Shown: positions 55,842 through 64,000 of the stretch, piece after piece | Position numbering within the stretch: the stretch's first letter is position 1 | Layout: the number at the start of each line of letters is the position of its first letter | From: Wolbachia endosymbiont of Oedothorax gibbosus | Lineage (GTDB): Bacteria; Pseudomonadota; Alphaproteobacteria; Rickettsiales; Anaplasmataceae | Direction of reading: 5' to 3' | DNA: 64,000 nt | Assembly (NCBI RefSeq): GCF_936270435.1 | Contig: NZ_OW370567.1 | Span: forward strand, 434,001-498,000 | Translations under genes and position numbers: made by a program | Notes under the pieces: generated by a model | Database searches by the model: none | Seen by the model: the letters and a program-made list of their open reading frames with translations, nothing else | Told to the model about the DNA's origin: nothing

Positions 55842-56483
55842 TTATAACTCAGTTTGCGGTATACCATTGACTAAAGTAGTCTCCGAATCACTCCAATGAG
55901 ATAAACGATGATATTTTTCTGGCTCCTGTATTTCACTTAACTTACTTTGCACTTTGTTGCAAGCCCACACAAGTGGCGTTATCATTGACGCAGCAGCCCA
56001 AATGATAGCAGCGCAAGCATAACTTACAATCTTGTTAAATACTCTAGATACTGTATCAGCACAATCTTGTCCCATTTCTAAAAACATGTTTGAATAATCA
56101 ACTAACGACTTTGTACTTGCTTTTAAATAATAGTCCCCTGTTATTTTTGACAATAACTTGGCTGGAAAGTATGACAAATATGCCACCATCAAAAATAAAG
56201 GTTGCAATATTATGCTAGCTGCTAGAAAAGCACCCCGTTCACAAAGTGGAAACACTTCCTCTGCTCTGTAACCTACATACTCACAATTTTTTATATATTG
56301 ATCATTATAATCGCCTTTACTCTCAACTCCACAAATTACATCTTTCACAGGGCCTAATATATTATCAACATAATGTACAGACTTATAGAAACTATTTTCT
56401 GGAACTAGTGTGCAATCTTCTGCTCTCTTAGCAGGTACAACTCCATATTCAACGTACCTTCTAAAGTATAGATATACTGACAT
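55842..56483 (-). CDS. Hypothetical membrane-associated protein, 213 residues
   Basis: ATG 56483 is chosen because TTGGAGATAAGA precedes it; a longer frame to 56510 lacks a binding site. Sequence: a soluble head with several Cys (residues about 15-75), a hydrophobic segment at about 85-110 (AASIILQPLFLMVAYLSYFP), a second at about 160-180 (ACAAIIWAAASMITPLVWAC), and a polar tail. Family not recognised. The tail (YHRLSHWSDSETTLVNG) has a Ser/Thr-rich stretch. Possibly a lineage-specific membrane protein. Confidence 0.6.
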   Translation of the reverse strand: MSVYLYFRRYVEYGVVPAKRAEDCTLVPENSFYKSVHYVDNILGPVKDVICGVESKGDYNDQYIKNCEYVGYRAEEVFPLCERGAFLAASIILQPLFLMVAYLSYFPAKLLSKITGDYYLKASTKSLVDYSNMFLEMGQDCADTVSRVFNKIVSYACAAIIWAAASMITPLVWACNKVQSKLSEIQEPEKYHRLSHWSDSETTLVNGIPQTEL

Positions 56484-56537
56484 TCTTATCTCCAAATCAT
56501 AAATATGCAACCTAGCCTAATATAATTAAGAAATAGT

Positions 56538-59333
56538 TTATAATAAATACGTTTTAAGATACCTGCCTGTAACACTCTCTGGAATTTTTGCCACTTCTTC
56601 TGGAGTTCCAGTAGCAATCACTTCTCCGCCTTTTATTCCGCCTTCTGGTCCGATGTCTATTATATAATCTGCAGTTTTTATAACGTGCAAATTGTGCTCA
56701 ATAACTATAACAGTGTTTCCCAGATCGACTAATCTATGGAGTATTTTTAGTAAGTTATTTATATCTTCAAAGTGTAATCCAGTTGTTGGCTCATCAAGAA
56801 TATACAATGTTCTTCCGGTAAATCGTTTTGATAGCTCTTTGGACAGCTTTATTCGTTGTGCTTCACCCCCAGACAACGTTGTTGACGACTGTCCGAGTTT
56901 TATATAGCCAAGCCCCACTTCCTGCAAAGAAACCAACTTTTCTTTTACCATTGGAAGGTTTTCAAAAAAATCACAAGCCTGATCTATCGTCATATCAAGC
57001 ACATCAGAGATTGATTTTCCTTTATAAGTAACTTCCAATGTTTCACGATTATACCTTCGCCCTTTACACTGCTCACACTTCACATAAACATCTGGTAGAA
57101 AATGCATCTCTATCTTTAAGTGCCCATCGCCTTTACAAGCCTCACACCTTCCCCCTCTGGTATTAAATGAAAACCGACCTATATTATATCCCCTTGCTTT
57201 TGACTCCGAAAGACCTGCAAACCAATTTCTTATATGAGTAAACATACCGACATATGTTGCTGGATTTGACGCAGGGGTTCTACCAATTGGCGACTGATCA
57301 ACTTCTATAACTTTATCTATATATTCAAGGCCTTCTATTCTATCACACCGACCATACCGTGCAGACGAATGATGTATCTTATGTGCTGAATATTTATATA
57401 ACGTTTCTATGACTAAACTTGATTTCCCCCCTCCTGATATTCCAGTAACACAAATAAGATTCCCTATAGGAAATTTAACGTTTACATTTTTTAAGTTATT
57501 TTCACATGCATTTATTACTTTTATGAACTGAGTTGCTTGCTTTCTTCTCCTTGGAATTAAAATTTTTTTCTCTCCACTCAAATATTGTCCTGTTATGCTC
57601 CCTGAATTTCTTTGCACCTGGTCTGGTGTTCCTTCTGCAACAACTTTTCCACCATTTACGCCAGCTCCAGGACCAATATCAATCGCATAATCAGCAGCCA
57701 TTATTGTATCTTCATCATGCTCAACAACGATTACAGTGTTACCCATGTCTCTCAAGTCTTTCAGTGTAGCAATTAACCGATCATTATCGCATTGATGAAG
57801 GCCTATCGAGGGTTCATCAAGCACATACAGCACTCCTGTTAAACCAGAGCCAATTTGCGAAGCAAGTCTGATCCTCTGACTCTCACCGCCAGAGAGAGTG
57901 CTAGATTCTCGATCGAGCGTTAGGTAATTCAACCCTACATTCTTTAAAAATGCTAGCCTCTTGATTATTTCATTTAATATTTTACTTGAGATTTGCTTCT
58001 GTTGTTCTGTGAGCTTGTCTGGCAAATTTTCAAACCACTTAAGGGATTCATCGATGCTGAGCCTAGATATTTCACCTATATGTCTGCTATCAATTTTCAC
58101 TGTAAGTGCTTCTTTTCTCAATCTATAGCCAGTGCATTCTCTGCAGTGAGTGACAGAGCAGTATCGCTCAACAAGCGTTTCATCATAATCCATCTGGTTC
58201 TCCAAGATACTGGTCAAACCTTGAAATTTATTAGAGCCAAAGAGTATCATATCTTTTACTTCTTGACCTATGTTCTTCCACGGAATATCAAGGCTAAATT
58301 TGTAATTTTCAGCCAGTGATAGAATTGCATTTTTTAGAAATCCATAACTTGTGTGCGTTTGGCGTGCTGTCTGTCCTACTGGCTTTAAAGCACCTTCAGA
58401 TATTGAAAGTGTTTCATCTGGCACTATCAGCTTTACATCAACAGCCAGCTTTTTACCAAGCCCATTACACGCACCACATGCACCGTAAGGGCTGTTAAAA
58501 GAAAATAATCTTGGTTCTATTTCCTCAAGAGTGAAACCAGACTCGGGGCATGCAAAATTCTCTGAAAAAGTCAGAATTTGACCATTTTTATACTCAGAAT
58601 TATGGTTGTCAGGTAGGTTTACTACTTCTACATACATTAGACCATTACCAAGTTTTAGTGCGGATTCTATACTACTTGGCAGTCGATTTCCTATATCGCC
58701 CAATGTTGATATTCTATCTGCAACCACAAAAATGTCGTGTTTCTTGTTCTTATCGAGTTTAGGCAAGTTATCTACATTGTACACTTCACCATCTATTTTG
58801 AACCTTATGTAACCTTGTCTTTTAATTTCCAATATCTCTTTGAGATGTTCTCCCTTTCTACCACGCACAACAGGGGCAAGTATATATATTTTAGTTTCTA
58901 AAGGTAACGCAATTATAGTATCTACAATTTGAGATACAGTTTGCTTTGTTATCGGTAATCCAGTTGCAGGTGAATAAGGAACCCCTATTCGTGCATATAC
59001 TAAGCGCAAGTAATCGTAAATTTCGGTAACAGTTCCAACTGTTGACCTTGGATTTTTTGAGATCGATTTCTGGTTGATAGATATTGCAGGGGAAAGACCT
59101 GTAATCGACTCAACATCTGGTTTATCCTGAATGTTGAGAAATTGACGCGCGTAAGCTGATAGGCTTTCAACGTATCGGCGTTGGCCTTCTGCATAAATCG
59201 TATCAAATGCGAGACTAGATTTACCAGAACCACTAAGCCCAGTTATAACAACTAGCTTATTTTTTGGTATATTGACATCTATACCCTGCAGATTATGTTC
59301 TCTTGCACCCTTAACTCTGATGAAATCGTCCAT
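56538..59333 (-). CDS. uvrA: Excinuclease ABC subunit A
   Basis: A damage-recognition ATPase of nucleotide excision repair, 931 residues, full length. It has two ABC-type ATPase modules. The first Walker [15 protein letters not shown] is at about 32-45 and the second ([15 protein letters not shown]) at about residue 635; signatures [14 protein letters not shown] and [15 protein letters not shown] follow. Zinc sites: the CGACNGLG region and CEACKGDG with CEQCKGRRY. No uvrB or uvrC gene is nearby. Its start codon is followed upstream by a spacer with an IS481-end remnant. Confidence 0.97.
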   Translation of the reverse strand: MDDFIRVKGAREHNLQGIDVNIPKNKLVVITGLSGSGKSSLAFDTIYAEGQRRYVESLSAYARQFLNIQDKPDVESITGLSPAISINQKSISKNPRSTVGTVTEIYDYLRLVYARIGVPYSPATGLPITKQTVSQIVDTIIALPLETKIYILAPVVRGRKGEHLKEILEIKRQGYIRFKIDGEVYNVDNLPKLDKNKKHDIFVVADRISTLGDIGNRLPSSIESALKLGNGLMYVEVVNLPDNHNSEYKNGQILTFSENFACPESGFTLEEIEPRLFSFNSPYGACGACNGLGKKLAVDVKLIVPDETLSISEGALKPVGQTARQTHTSYGFLKNAILSLAENYKFSLDIPWKNIGQEVKDMILFGSNKFQGLTSILENQMDYDETLVERYCSVTHCRECTGYRLRKEALTVKIDSRHIGEISRLSIDESLKWFENLPDKLTEQQKQISSKILNEIIKRLAFLKNVGLNYLTLDRESSTLSGGESQRIRLASQIGSGLTGVLYVLDEPSIGLHQCDNDRLIATLKDLRDMGNTVIVVEHDEDTIMAADYAIDIGPGAGVNGGKVVAEGTPDQVQRNSGSITGQYLSGEKKILIPRRRKQATQFIKVINACENNLKNVNVKFPIGNLICVTGISGGGKSSLVIETLYKYSAHKIHHSSARYGRCDRIEGLEYIDKVIEVDQSPIGRTPASNPATYVGMFTHIRNWFAGLSESKARGYNIGRFSFNTRGGRCEACKGDGHLKIEMHFLPDVYVKCEQCKGRRYNRETLEVTYKGKSISDVLDMTIDQACDFFENLPMVKEKLVSLQEVGLGYIKLGQSSTTLSGGEAQRIKLSKELSKRFTGRTLYILDEPTTGLHFEDINNLLKILHRLVDLGNTVIVIEHNLHVIKTADYIIDIGPEGGIKGGEVIATGTPEEVAKIPESVTGRYLKTYLL

Positions 59334-59670
59334 ACGTCATATACCCTTGACTATTACAGCCCCAAAATACATAAATTTACAACAACTTTCTACTAATTTT
59401 TTCAACTATTACGGAAAATCATATAAATGTTATGATTTAGGTCTACAAGAAAAGGATTTTTTTATTCTAGCGAAAAAAATTACTTCCGCATACTCAAAAC
59501 CATTATTATAATAATGGTAGAGGTATTTAGAGAGCTCAAAATTTATCTCCGTCTGCAGGCTTTTCCATTAAACAACAAAATTCAGCAAAAAGTGTAGCGT
59601 ATTTTTGCAAGTAGTGTGTAGCACAGGACAGAAAAATCTGTCAGATCAAGTCTAAACTATTACATTTATT
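59334..59670. other. Spacer with solo IS481-type terminal repeat
   Basis: The last part, 59638-59664, is the 27-bp sequence CTGTCAGATC...TATTACA, identical to the right end of the IS481-type fragment at 30641-30667. It directly abuts the end of the suhB-like gene. The region 59334-59637 contains no gene and no clear transposase remains. It may be an IS scar in which only one end survives. Confidence 0.55.
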
Positions 59671-60366
59671 TTAGTTTATAATATCGCCAGCAATAATCAA
59701 TCCGTTATCCTCCGTTAGCCTTCCACCGCTTTCTTGCAGAAAAAGTCTACCGAGCAAGGCTTTATATTTGTTAACTCCAGAATAAACTATTCCTCTGTGC
59801 CTTCCTGCTGCAAGGTATGCAAAGCCTAAAATTGTTGAACCGATGGAGCGTACACTACTATTGCCAGGCAGCAATTTATTTAACAAATTACCACTTACAT
59901 CTATTAGACCCCCTTCACGGTTTTTCACCCGCATTTTTATATGACGAGATCTAAAATCTTCAAGAAAAGCCCCTTTTTTTTCTTCTGCCCAAAAAGTTTC
60001 TCTAAGAGCCGGAGCATCAATTACAGCTGCCACAACTTTATTTTTATGAATGAGACAGACTGATATTGCAAAATAAACCATGCAACTAGAAAAATTTCCT
60101 CTGCTCTCTATAGGTGTAATGAACCAAGTGTAACCGTTGTCTTTTATTTCTTGATCAGTATCGTCCTCGAAAATAAACCCATAGTCTTGTTTGTAATCGT
60201 GCAAGCAATCGTATATGGTTTGCTTGGATTTTGAATAAGTTTTATTGATAAAGTCCGCTGATTTAACATTAGAAATTTGCAATTCATTAAAATCGCGCAT
60301 AAGCTGCCTGGAAGCATTACGTACAGAATCAAGCATCACATTAATTCGCGGCGATGAAATGGACAT
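59671..60366 (-). CDS. suhB: SuhB-like inositol-monophosphatase-family protein with altered active site
   Basis: The IMPase fold is recognisable over 231 residues: an N-terminal helix pair, a GFIFEDD segment with the metal-binding Glu67, GGLIDVSGN, SIGSTILGFAYLAAGRHRG and QESGGRLTED. The central motif WxxDPxDGT is changed to WFITPIESR, so both metal-binding Asp residues (E. coli numbering 84 and 87) become Thr and Glu. The late WDxAAG motif reads YKALLG, so the third Asp is Lys. The C-terminus is 15-20 residues shorter than usual and abuts an IS end. Phosphatase activity is unlikely. SuhB in E. coli also works in rRNA transcription without needing catalysis. Confidence 0.8.
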   Translation of the reverse strand: MSISSPRINVMLDSVRNASRQLMRDFNELQISNVKSADFINKTYSKSKQTIYDCLHDYKQDYGFIFEDDTDQEIKDNGYTWFITPIESRGNFSSCMVYFAISVCLIHKNKVVAAVIDAPALRETFWAEEKKGAFLEDFRSRHIKMRVKNREGGLIDVSGNLLNKLLPGNSSVRSIGSTILGFAYLAAGRHRGIVYSGVNKYKALLGRLFLQESGGRLTEDNGLIIAGDIIN

Positions 60367-60375
60367 CCTTTCCTT

Positions 60376-60942
60376 TTATTCTTTCACCCTTTCATAATAA
60401 CTGTCATCGGGAGTATATACTACAATTTTATCTTCTTCTTTGATAAATTGGGGAACATTAACGCGCATTCCGTTTTCCAAAATTGCAGGCTTATAAGAAG
60501 CAGTAGCAGTTTGTCCTTTAATAACAGACTCTGTTTCTCTCACAGCAAGTGTAACATAATCAGGCACATGCGCAGAAATTATTTTATCTTGATAAGCTAT
60601 AACTTTAATTTTCATGCTATCCTGTAAATAAATCTTTTTTTCTCCCAGCAGGTCCAAATTTATAGTGATTTGCTCGTAATTACTTGGATGCATAAGATTT
60701 ACAATGTTTCCTTCAGTGAAAAGGTAAACATACTCCTCTTCATCTAAAATTGCCCTTCTGATTGTTGCATCAGAACGAAATCTTTCATAGTGTTTTGCTC
60801 CGGTTTTGATGTTTTTCATTTCGGCTTGTATGTATGCACCACCTTTACCAGGTTGAGTATGCATAATACCTACAACCAAAAATAATCCGCCGTTATGTTC
60901 CAACACCTGACCTGGTCTGATATCGTTAGCTCTTTCTGCCAT
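60376..60942 (-). CDS. efp: Elongation factor P
   Basis: It relieves ribosome stalling at polyproline stretches. It has 188 residues, with three beta-barrel domains. The tip loop carrying the modifiable Lys33 (PGKGGAYIQ) is conserved, then MKNIKTGAKHYERFRSDA and the C-terminal YELVVYTPDDSYYERV-like end. It is notable that the window also encodes a protein with ten consecutive prolines (19410-20648), a natural EF-P client. It lies 9 bp upstream of the suhB-like gene. Confidence 0.96.
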   Translation of the reverse strand: MAERANDIRPGQVLEHNGGLFLVVGIMHTQPGKGGAYIQAEMKNIKTGAKHYERFRSDATIRRAILDEEEYVYLFTEGNIVNLMHPSNYEQITINLDLLGEKKIYLQDSMKIKVIAYQDKIISAHVPDYVTLAVRETESVIKGQTATASYKPAILENGMRVNVPQFIKEEDKIVVYTPDDSYYERVKE

Positions 60943-61004
60943 AATTACATTTTCAGTTTGATCTTACAATTATAAGTAGCTTTATATAAATATCAAAGTC
61001 TTTA

Positions 61005-61511
61005 TTAGTCAATAAATTCTGGCATATTTAATACTATATACCTCCCCTTTATATTTATACGTGGAAATATCTCTTTAGTGAAAGATAGCATAATGCGTTT
61101 TTTTGTGCTGATAACTAAAATTTCTAATATATCCCCTGAGCCAAAATTATACACAGATTTTACATGGCCATATAGTTCATTACTTTCCAGCCTTACTTCC
61201 ATATCTACAAGGTCACTTTGATAAAATTCATCCTCATCATTTAGCTCTGGTAACTTGCTTCTTTCTATATATAGCTTCTTATTCCTTAAAAGCTCTGCTT
61301 CATTACGGGAATTTACTCCGCTTATTGTAGCTATTACTAAATTATCACCTATGACAGATACTGAGTCTATTTTATAATTCTCATCACCATTTATTAGCTC
61401 ACCATATAAGGAGATATTTTCGGGCTTTTCAGTAAAGGTTTTTACTTTAACAGCCCCCTTAATTCCGTGGGGAGAGGTAATAATTCCGAGGCATACCAGA
61501 TTGTCGTTCAT
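61005..61511 (-). CDS. rimM: 16S rRNA processing protein RimM
   Basis: It assists maturation of the 30S head domain by binding ribosomal protein S19. It has 168 residues. The N-terminal RimM domain begins [20 protein letters not shown], with [20 protein letters not shown] in the middle. The C-terminal PRC-barrel is seen in [20 protein letters not shown] and ends [18 protein letters not shown]. rpsP, trmD and rplS, often linked elsewhere, are not seen here. Confidence 0.93.
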   Translation of the reverse strand: MNDNLVCLGIITSPHGIKGAVKVKTFTEKPENISLYGELINGDENYKIDSVSVIGDNLVIATISGVNSRNEAELLRNKKLYIERSKLPELNDEDEFYQSDLVDMEVRLESNELYGHVKSVYNFGSGDILEILVISTKKRIMLSFTKEIFPRINIKGRYIVLNMPEFID

Positions 61512-61574
61512 ATTAAGATGATAACTAATGCTGACTTTTTTGTCTATAAGGCATAAAATACCTAAAAATATTTG

Positions 61575-61602
61575 TTGTAATTCTATTAATATAATGTATT
61601 AT
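61575..61602 (+). promoter_or_regulatory. Possible promoter
   Basis: TTGTAA (61575-61580), a 16-bp spacer and TATTAT (61597-61602) lie 24 bp before the ATG at 61627, in the divergent spacer with rimM. The spacer is AT-rich, so chance matches are common. Confidence 0.3.
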
Positions 61603-61626
61603 GAAATGCATTAATAGTGCGAAAAC

Positions 61627-64000
61627 ATGAATCAATGTATTATTAATCAAGCAAAAGAGCTTATCCCTCACTTAAAGGAAGTTGATAATAAGCTACAAGG
61701 TGAACATATAATTCTCTCCGATGGCAAAGAACATATAAGAGTAAAAAGTCGTAAACCTGTTGTTGAAGAGATGCTAAAGCATCTAGAAAGTTCTTCCATC
61801 ACTAGCTGTAATACTATGATTGATGCAGAAACTGGGTTTGGCAAGACTTATGATATTGGATTGTGGAGTCATGTGCTAGCTCAAGCAGGATATCACCATT
61901 TAGTTGCAGTGCCAAATGGCAAGTTAGTTGAACAAGCTAAGGGAATGATAGATGGTGCATTTACTGTAAAGATTGAAACACCTAAAACTGTGCAAGAAAT
62001 TAAAGATGCGCTGAAAGTCACTAATCCTACAACAATTATAGTAACACATGATCTGCTTTTACAGCAAGAGAATGATCGAAAATTTGAAGAGCAAAACGGT
62101 GAAAAGCCTAAATTGTGGGTTAGTGTTGATGAAGCAGATAGCATTAACAAGCAGCAGGCCTTTGAAAATATGTGCAAACTTGATGCGAAATATCCTACGA
62201 CTTACCTAACTGCAACACCAAAGAAAAGGATCCTAAATAGATGTGGAAAAGTTATTAGCCCTACTAGATCAAGTAGACGCTGCATTTCAAACACTATCAA
62301 AACAGTAAGTGTTATTGCAAAAACTAATGAAAGAGAAAAATTCAATCGAGCACTCGTGGTGAATGTTGCTGCTACCATAATACCTTTAATTACATTATTC
62401 CCTATTATAAATAGTAATGTTGCTGCAATAATTGGTCTAACTTCAGATTATTGGTTATATTCCGCTTTAATTAATAATCTATACTATACAATTTCTTTCG
62501 TTATACTCTCTATAGTAATGCTGCCAATTTGGTGGGTGTTAACCAAAATAACAGGGGTAGAACCAAAAACGCTACTTAATAGACTTCTTGCCAATGTGCG
62601 CAGCTTATCTACTAGGGAAAAATCCAGTCCAGCTCATGAATACGTTGAAGAGAGTGAAGAAGTTTTTAATTACAATAAACTTGTCGATACCGATGATTTA
62701 TTAACTTCTGTAAGATGGAACATACAAAGTCCGGTTGGGGAAAATGCTCTTATTCTAGTTGATGATGTGAATAGCATAATTAACCTTAGCTTTGCATTGC
62801 AAGGTGAGAATAATTTGGTATATGAAGATGGTACGCGTTATGAAGTTTATAATAAATTTCAGCCTGAAGGAATGTCGTACCAAGATTACAGACTCAAATT
62901 ACGTCAATCAAACTTTATAAACTGTGTTAAAAAGCAACACCCCGGTCTAACGGAAGAACAGATATCTGAATTGAAAGACAAGGTAGATTTTAGCGATACT
63001 GCTAAGTATCTAGAATACAGAGTAATGCATTCAATGATCGATCTTACACTTTCGTATTTAATGAGATGCGATAACACCGCTTTGGATAAACAAAGAAGAG
63101 AAGATTTAGGTGGATTAATAGAAGGTGTTAAAGATAAGGTTAGTACTGCTAATGATGACAACATTATAGATTTCTTAAAGGAAAAAGGTTTTAGTGAGCA
63201 ATTCGCTATGGATAAGCTTTTACCACAGGTAAATACAGTTATTAGTGCACTGACAAGCAACAATGATCAAAGTAGATTAATAGTAGACAATTGGCACTTA
63301 AGTAAAGAGCTGCATGATCTTGTAGAAAAGGAAGAAGGTGTACTACATGGCCTCAGCGATTTCTGTAAAACAAACAAATGTATTTTTGCAGGACTTGGAA
63401 AAAATGATCTTGGTATTGGACAAGATAAACCTTTTTTTAAAATAACACGTAATGACGAAGGTGAATATGAAGTTGACTATTGTAATTATAACCAAGGTGA
63501 TTTAAGTACATTGGCTAAATATGCGTTGATAACAATTATAGACGAGTCAAAAGGTCGTGGGTTTGATAGCGAGTATAATCACGTTGCATCAATATTTACA
63601 GATTCAACTAGTCAGTTCAACAATCCAGCAGAAGCTTTGCAGAATTTGGGAAGAAATAGAGAACGCAATCCTAACAGGCAACCTTGGTTTTTTGCTGCTG
63701 GAGGTGAAAAAATTGAGCTATTTGTGGACAAGGTTTTAGCAAATTTAAAGAACGAACCACGGGGTTTTTGTCGGAAAATTTTGTTTCCAGCTACTGATAG
63801 ATACAATAAGCTGGTAAAAAATAGAATGGGAATAGAGCTTGGAGAAAAAATAGAGATCTATATTAGCGAAAACATGGATGCACTAGGAAATATCGATGAC
63901 GCAGCTTTGAAAAAATTTTCAGATGATTCGATGAAAGAGGTGTATGAAAAAGTACATGATATAAATGATTTTGACGTAGGAAAGACAGAAGAAGATTTAC
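61627..64000 (+). CDS. Large SF2 helicase-like protein with internal membrane segments (partial, runs off the window)
   Basis: The frame is open from ATG 61627 to the end of the window, 791 codons with no stop. Helicase motifs in order: Walker A AETGFGKT (67-74), Ia-like VAVPNGKLVEQ, DEAD-box-like SVDEAD (166-171), TATP (195-198), a late ILVDD segment, DESKGRGFD (639-647, motif V-like) and QNLGRNRER (672-680, motif VI-like). Between the two RecA-like halves are two hydrophobic segments (about 243-270 and 286-307) that look membrane-spanning. This is unusual for a helicase. Family not recognised beyond SF2. A huge multi-domain Wolbachia protein is likely, but the end is not visible. Confidence 0.75.
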   Translation, partial: MNQCIINQAKELIPHLKEVDNKLQGEHIILSDGKEHIRVKSRKPVVEEMLKHLESSSITSCNTMIDAETGFGKTYDIGLWSHVLAQAGYHHLVAVPNGKLVEQAKGMIDGAFTVKIETPKTVQEIKDALKVTNPTTIIVTHDLLLQQENDRKFEEQNGEKPKLWVSVDEADSINKQQAFENMCKLDAKYPTTYLTATPKKRILNRCGKVISPTRSSRRCISNTIKTVSVIAKTNEREKFNRALVVNVAATIIPLITLFPIINSNVAAIIGLTSDYWLYSALINNLYYTISFVILSIVMLPIWWVLTKITGVEPKTLLNRLLANVRSLSTREKSSPAHEYVEESEEVFNYNKLVDTDDLLTSVRWNIQSPVGENALILVDDVNSIINLSFALQGENNLVYEDGTRYEVYNKFQPEGMSYQDYRLKLRQSNFINCVKKQHPGLTEEQISELKDKVDFSDTAKYLEYRVMHSMIDLTLSYLMRCDNTALDKQRREDLGGLIEGVKDKVSTANDDNIIDFLKEKGFSEQFAMDKLLPQVNTVISALTSNNDQSRLIVDNWHLSKELHDLVEKEEGVLHGLSDFCKTNKCIFAGLGKNDLGIGQDKPFFKITRNDEGEYEVDYCNYNQGDLSTLAKYALITIIDESKGRGFDSEYNHVASIFTDSTSQFNNPAEALQNLGRNRERNPNRQPWFFAAGGEKIELFVDKVLANLKNEPRGFCRKILFPATDRYNKLVKNRMGIELGEKIEIYISENMDALGNIDDAALKKFSDDSMKEVYEKVHDINDFDVGKTEEDL

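Overview
The window is a piece of an AT-rich alphaproteobacterial endosymbiont chromosome and is best read as Wolbachia (order Rickettsiales). This is an inference. It rests on the gene set (a VirB8 paralog away from any virB cluster, GapR/DUF2312, a short prolyl-tRNA synthetase, MetC, MurE, Dxr, UbiX/UbiB, CcmB), on ankyrin and host-interaction-like proteins, on many insertion sequences in all stages of decay, and on dozens of short palindromic repeats built around the words GTCATCCCAGTG / CACTGGGATGAC. The number of IS elements suggests an arthropod-type rather than a nematode-type strain.

Layout. 1-2.1 kb: a decayed IS5-family copy (cut by the window start) and a decayed IS4-family element whose exact ends and 10-bp target duplication are still visible. 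2.1-27.4 kb: mostly housekeeping genes (lpdA, carB, recG, miaA, tsaC-holB, a virB8 paralog, an MrpD/MnhD-type antiporter subunit, proS-acpS, mlaE-mlaF, dxr) mixed with lineage-specific proteins. One of these, at 19.4-20.6 kb, has two membrane helices, polyproline, a WH2-like motif and an acidic stretch, and is a candidate actin-directed effector. 27.5-33.2 kb: a nested mobile-element island. A PD-(D/E)XK (Rpn-type) gene is broken by a group II intron and by IS982, the intron is itself broken by a second IS982, and the intron reverse transcriptase is cut off against an IS481-type remnant. A second copy of the decayed IS5 element and a third IS982 follow.

33.4-38.4 kb: a minus-strand block with folD, ubiX, gapR-like, a CorC/HlyC-type CBS protein, argD and a SWIM zinc-finger gene. 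ubiX carries an in-frame palindromic-repeat insertion. 38.4-41.8 kb: a second mobile-element patch (RhuM-like tail, an IS5-group remnant split by an IS630 element, and a fourth IS982). 42-61.5 kb: ccmB, a dksA-like gene, ubiB, divergent znuC/znuA, rpmG, rne, dnaK, bolA-metC-murE, an ankyrin gene with a nonsense codon, comF, uvrA, a SuhB-like protein lacking key active-site residues, efp and rimM. The last 2.4 kb is the start of a very large open frame: an SF2 helicase-like protein with two membrane segments inside the helicase region. It runs off the window.

How the genes fit together. Operon-like units are mlaE-mlaF (8-bp overlap), tsaC-holB, acpS/proS (4-bp overlap), gapR-ubiX-folD (overlapping), ubiB/znuC (4-bp overlap), bolA-metC-murE, and efp/suhB-like. 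No rRNA, tRNA or CRISPR array was recognised. IS copies in inverted and direct orientation make the 27-42 kb region a likely hot spot for inversion and deletion.
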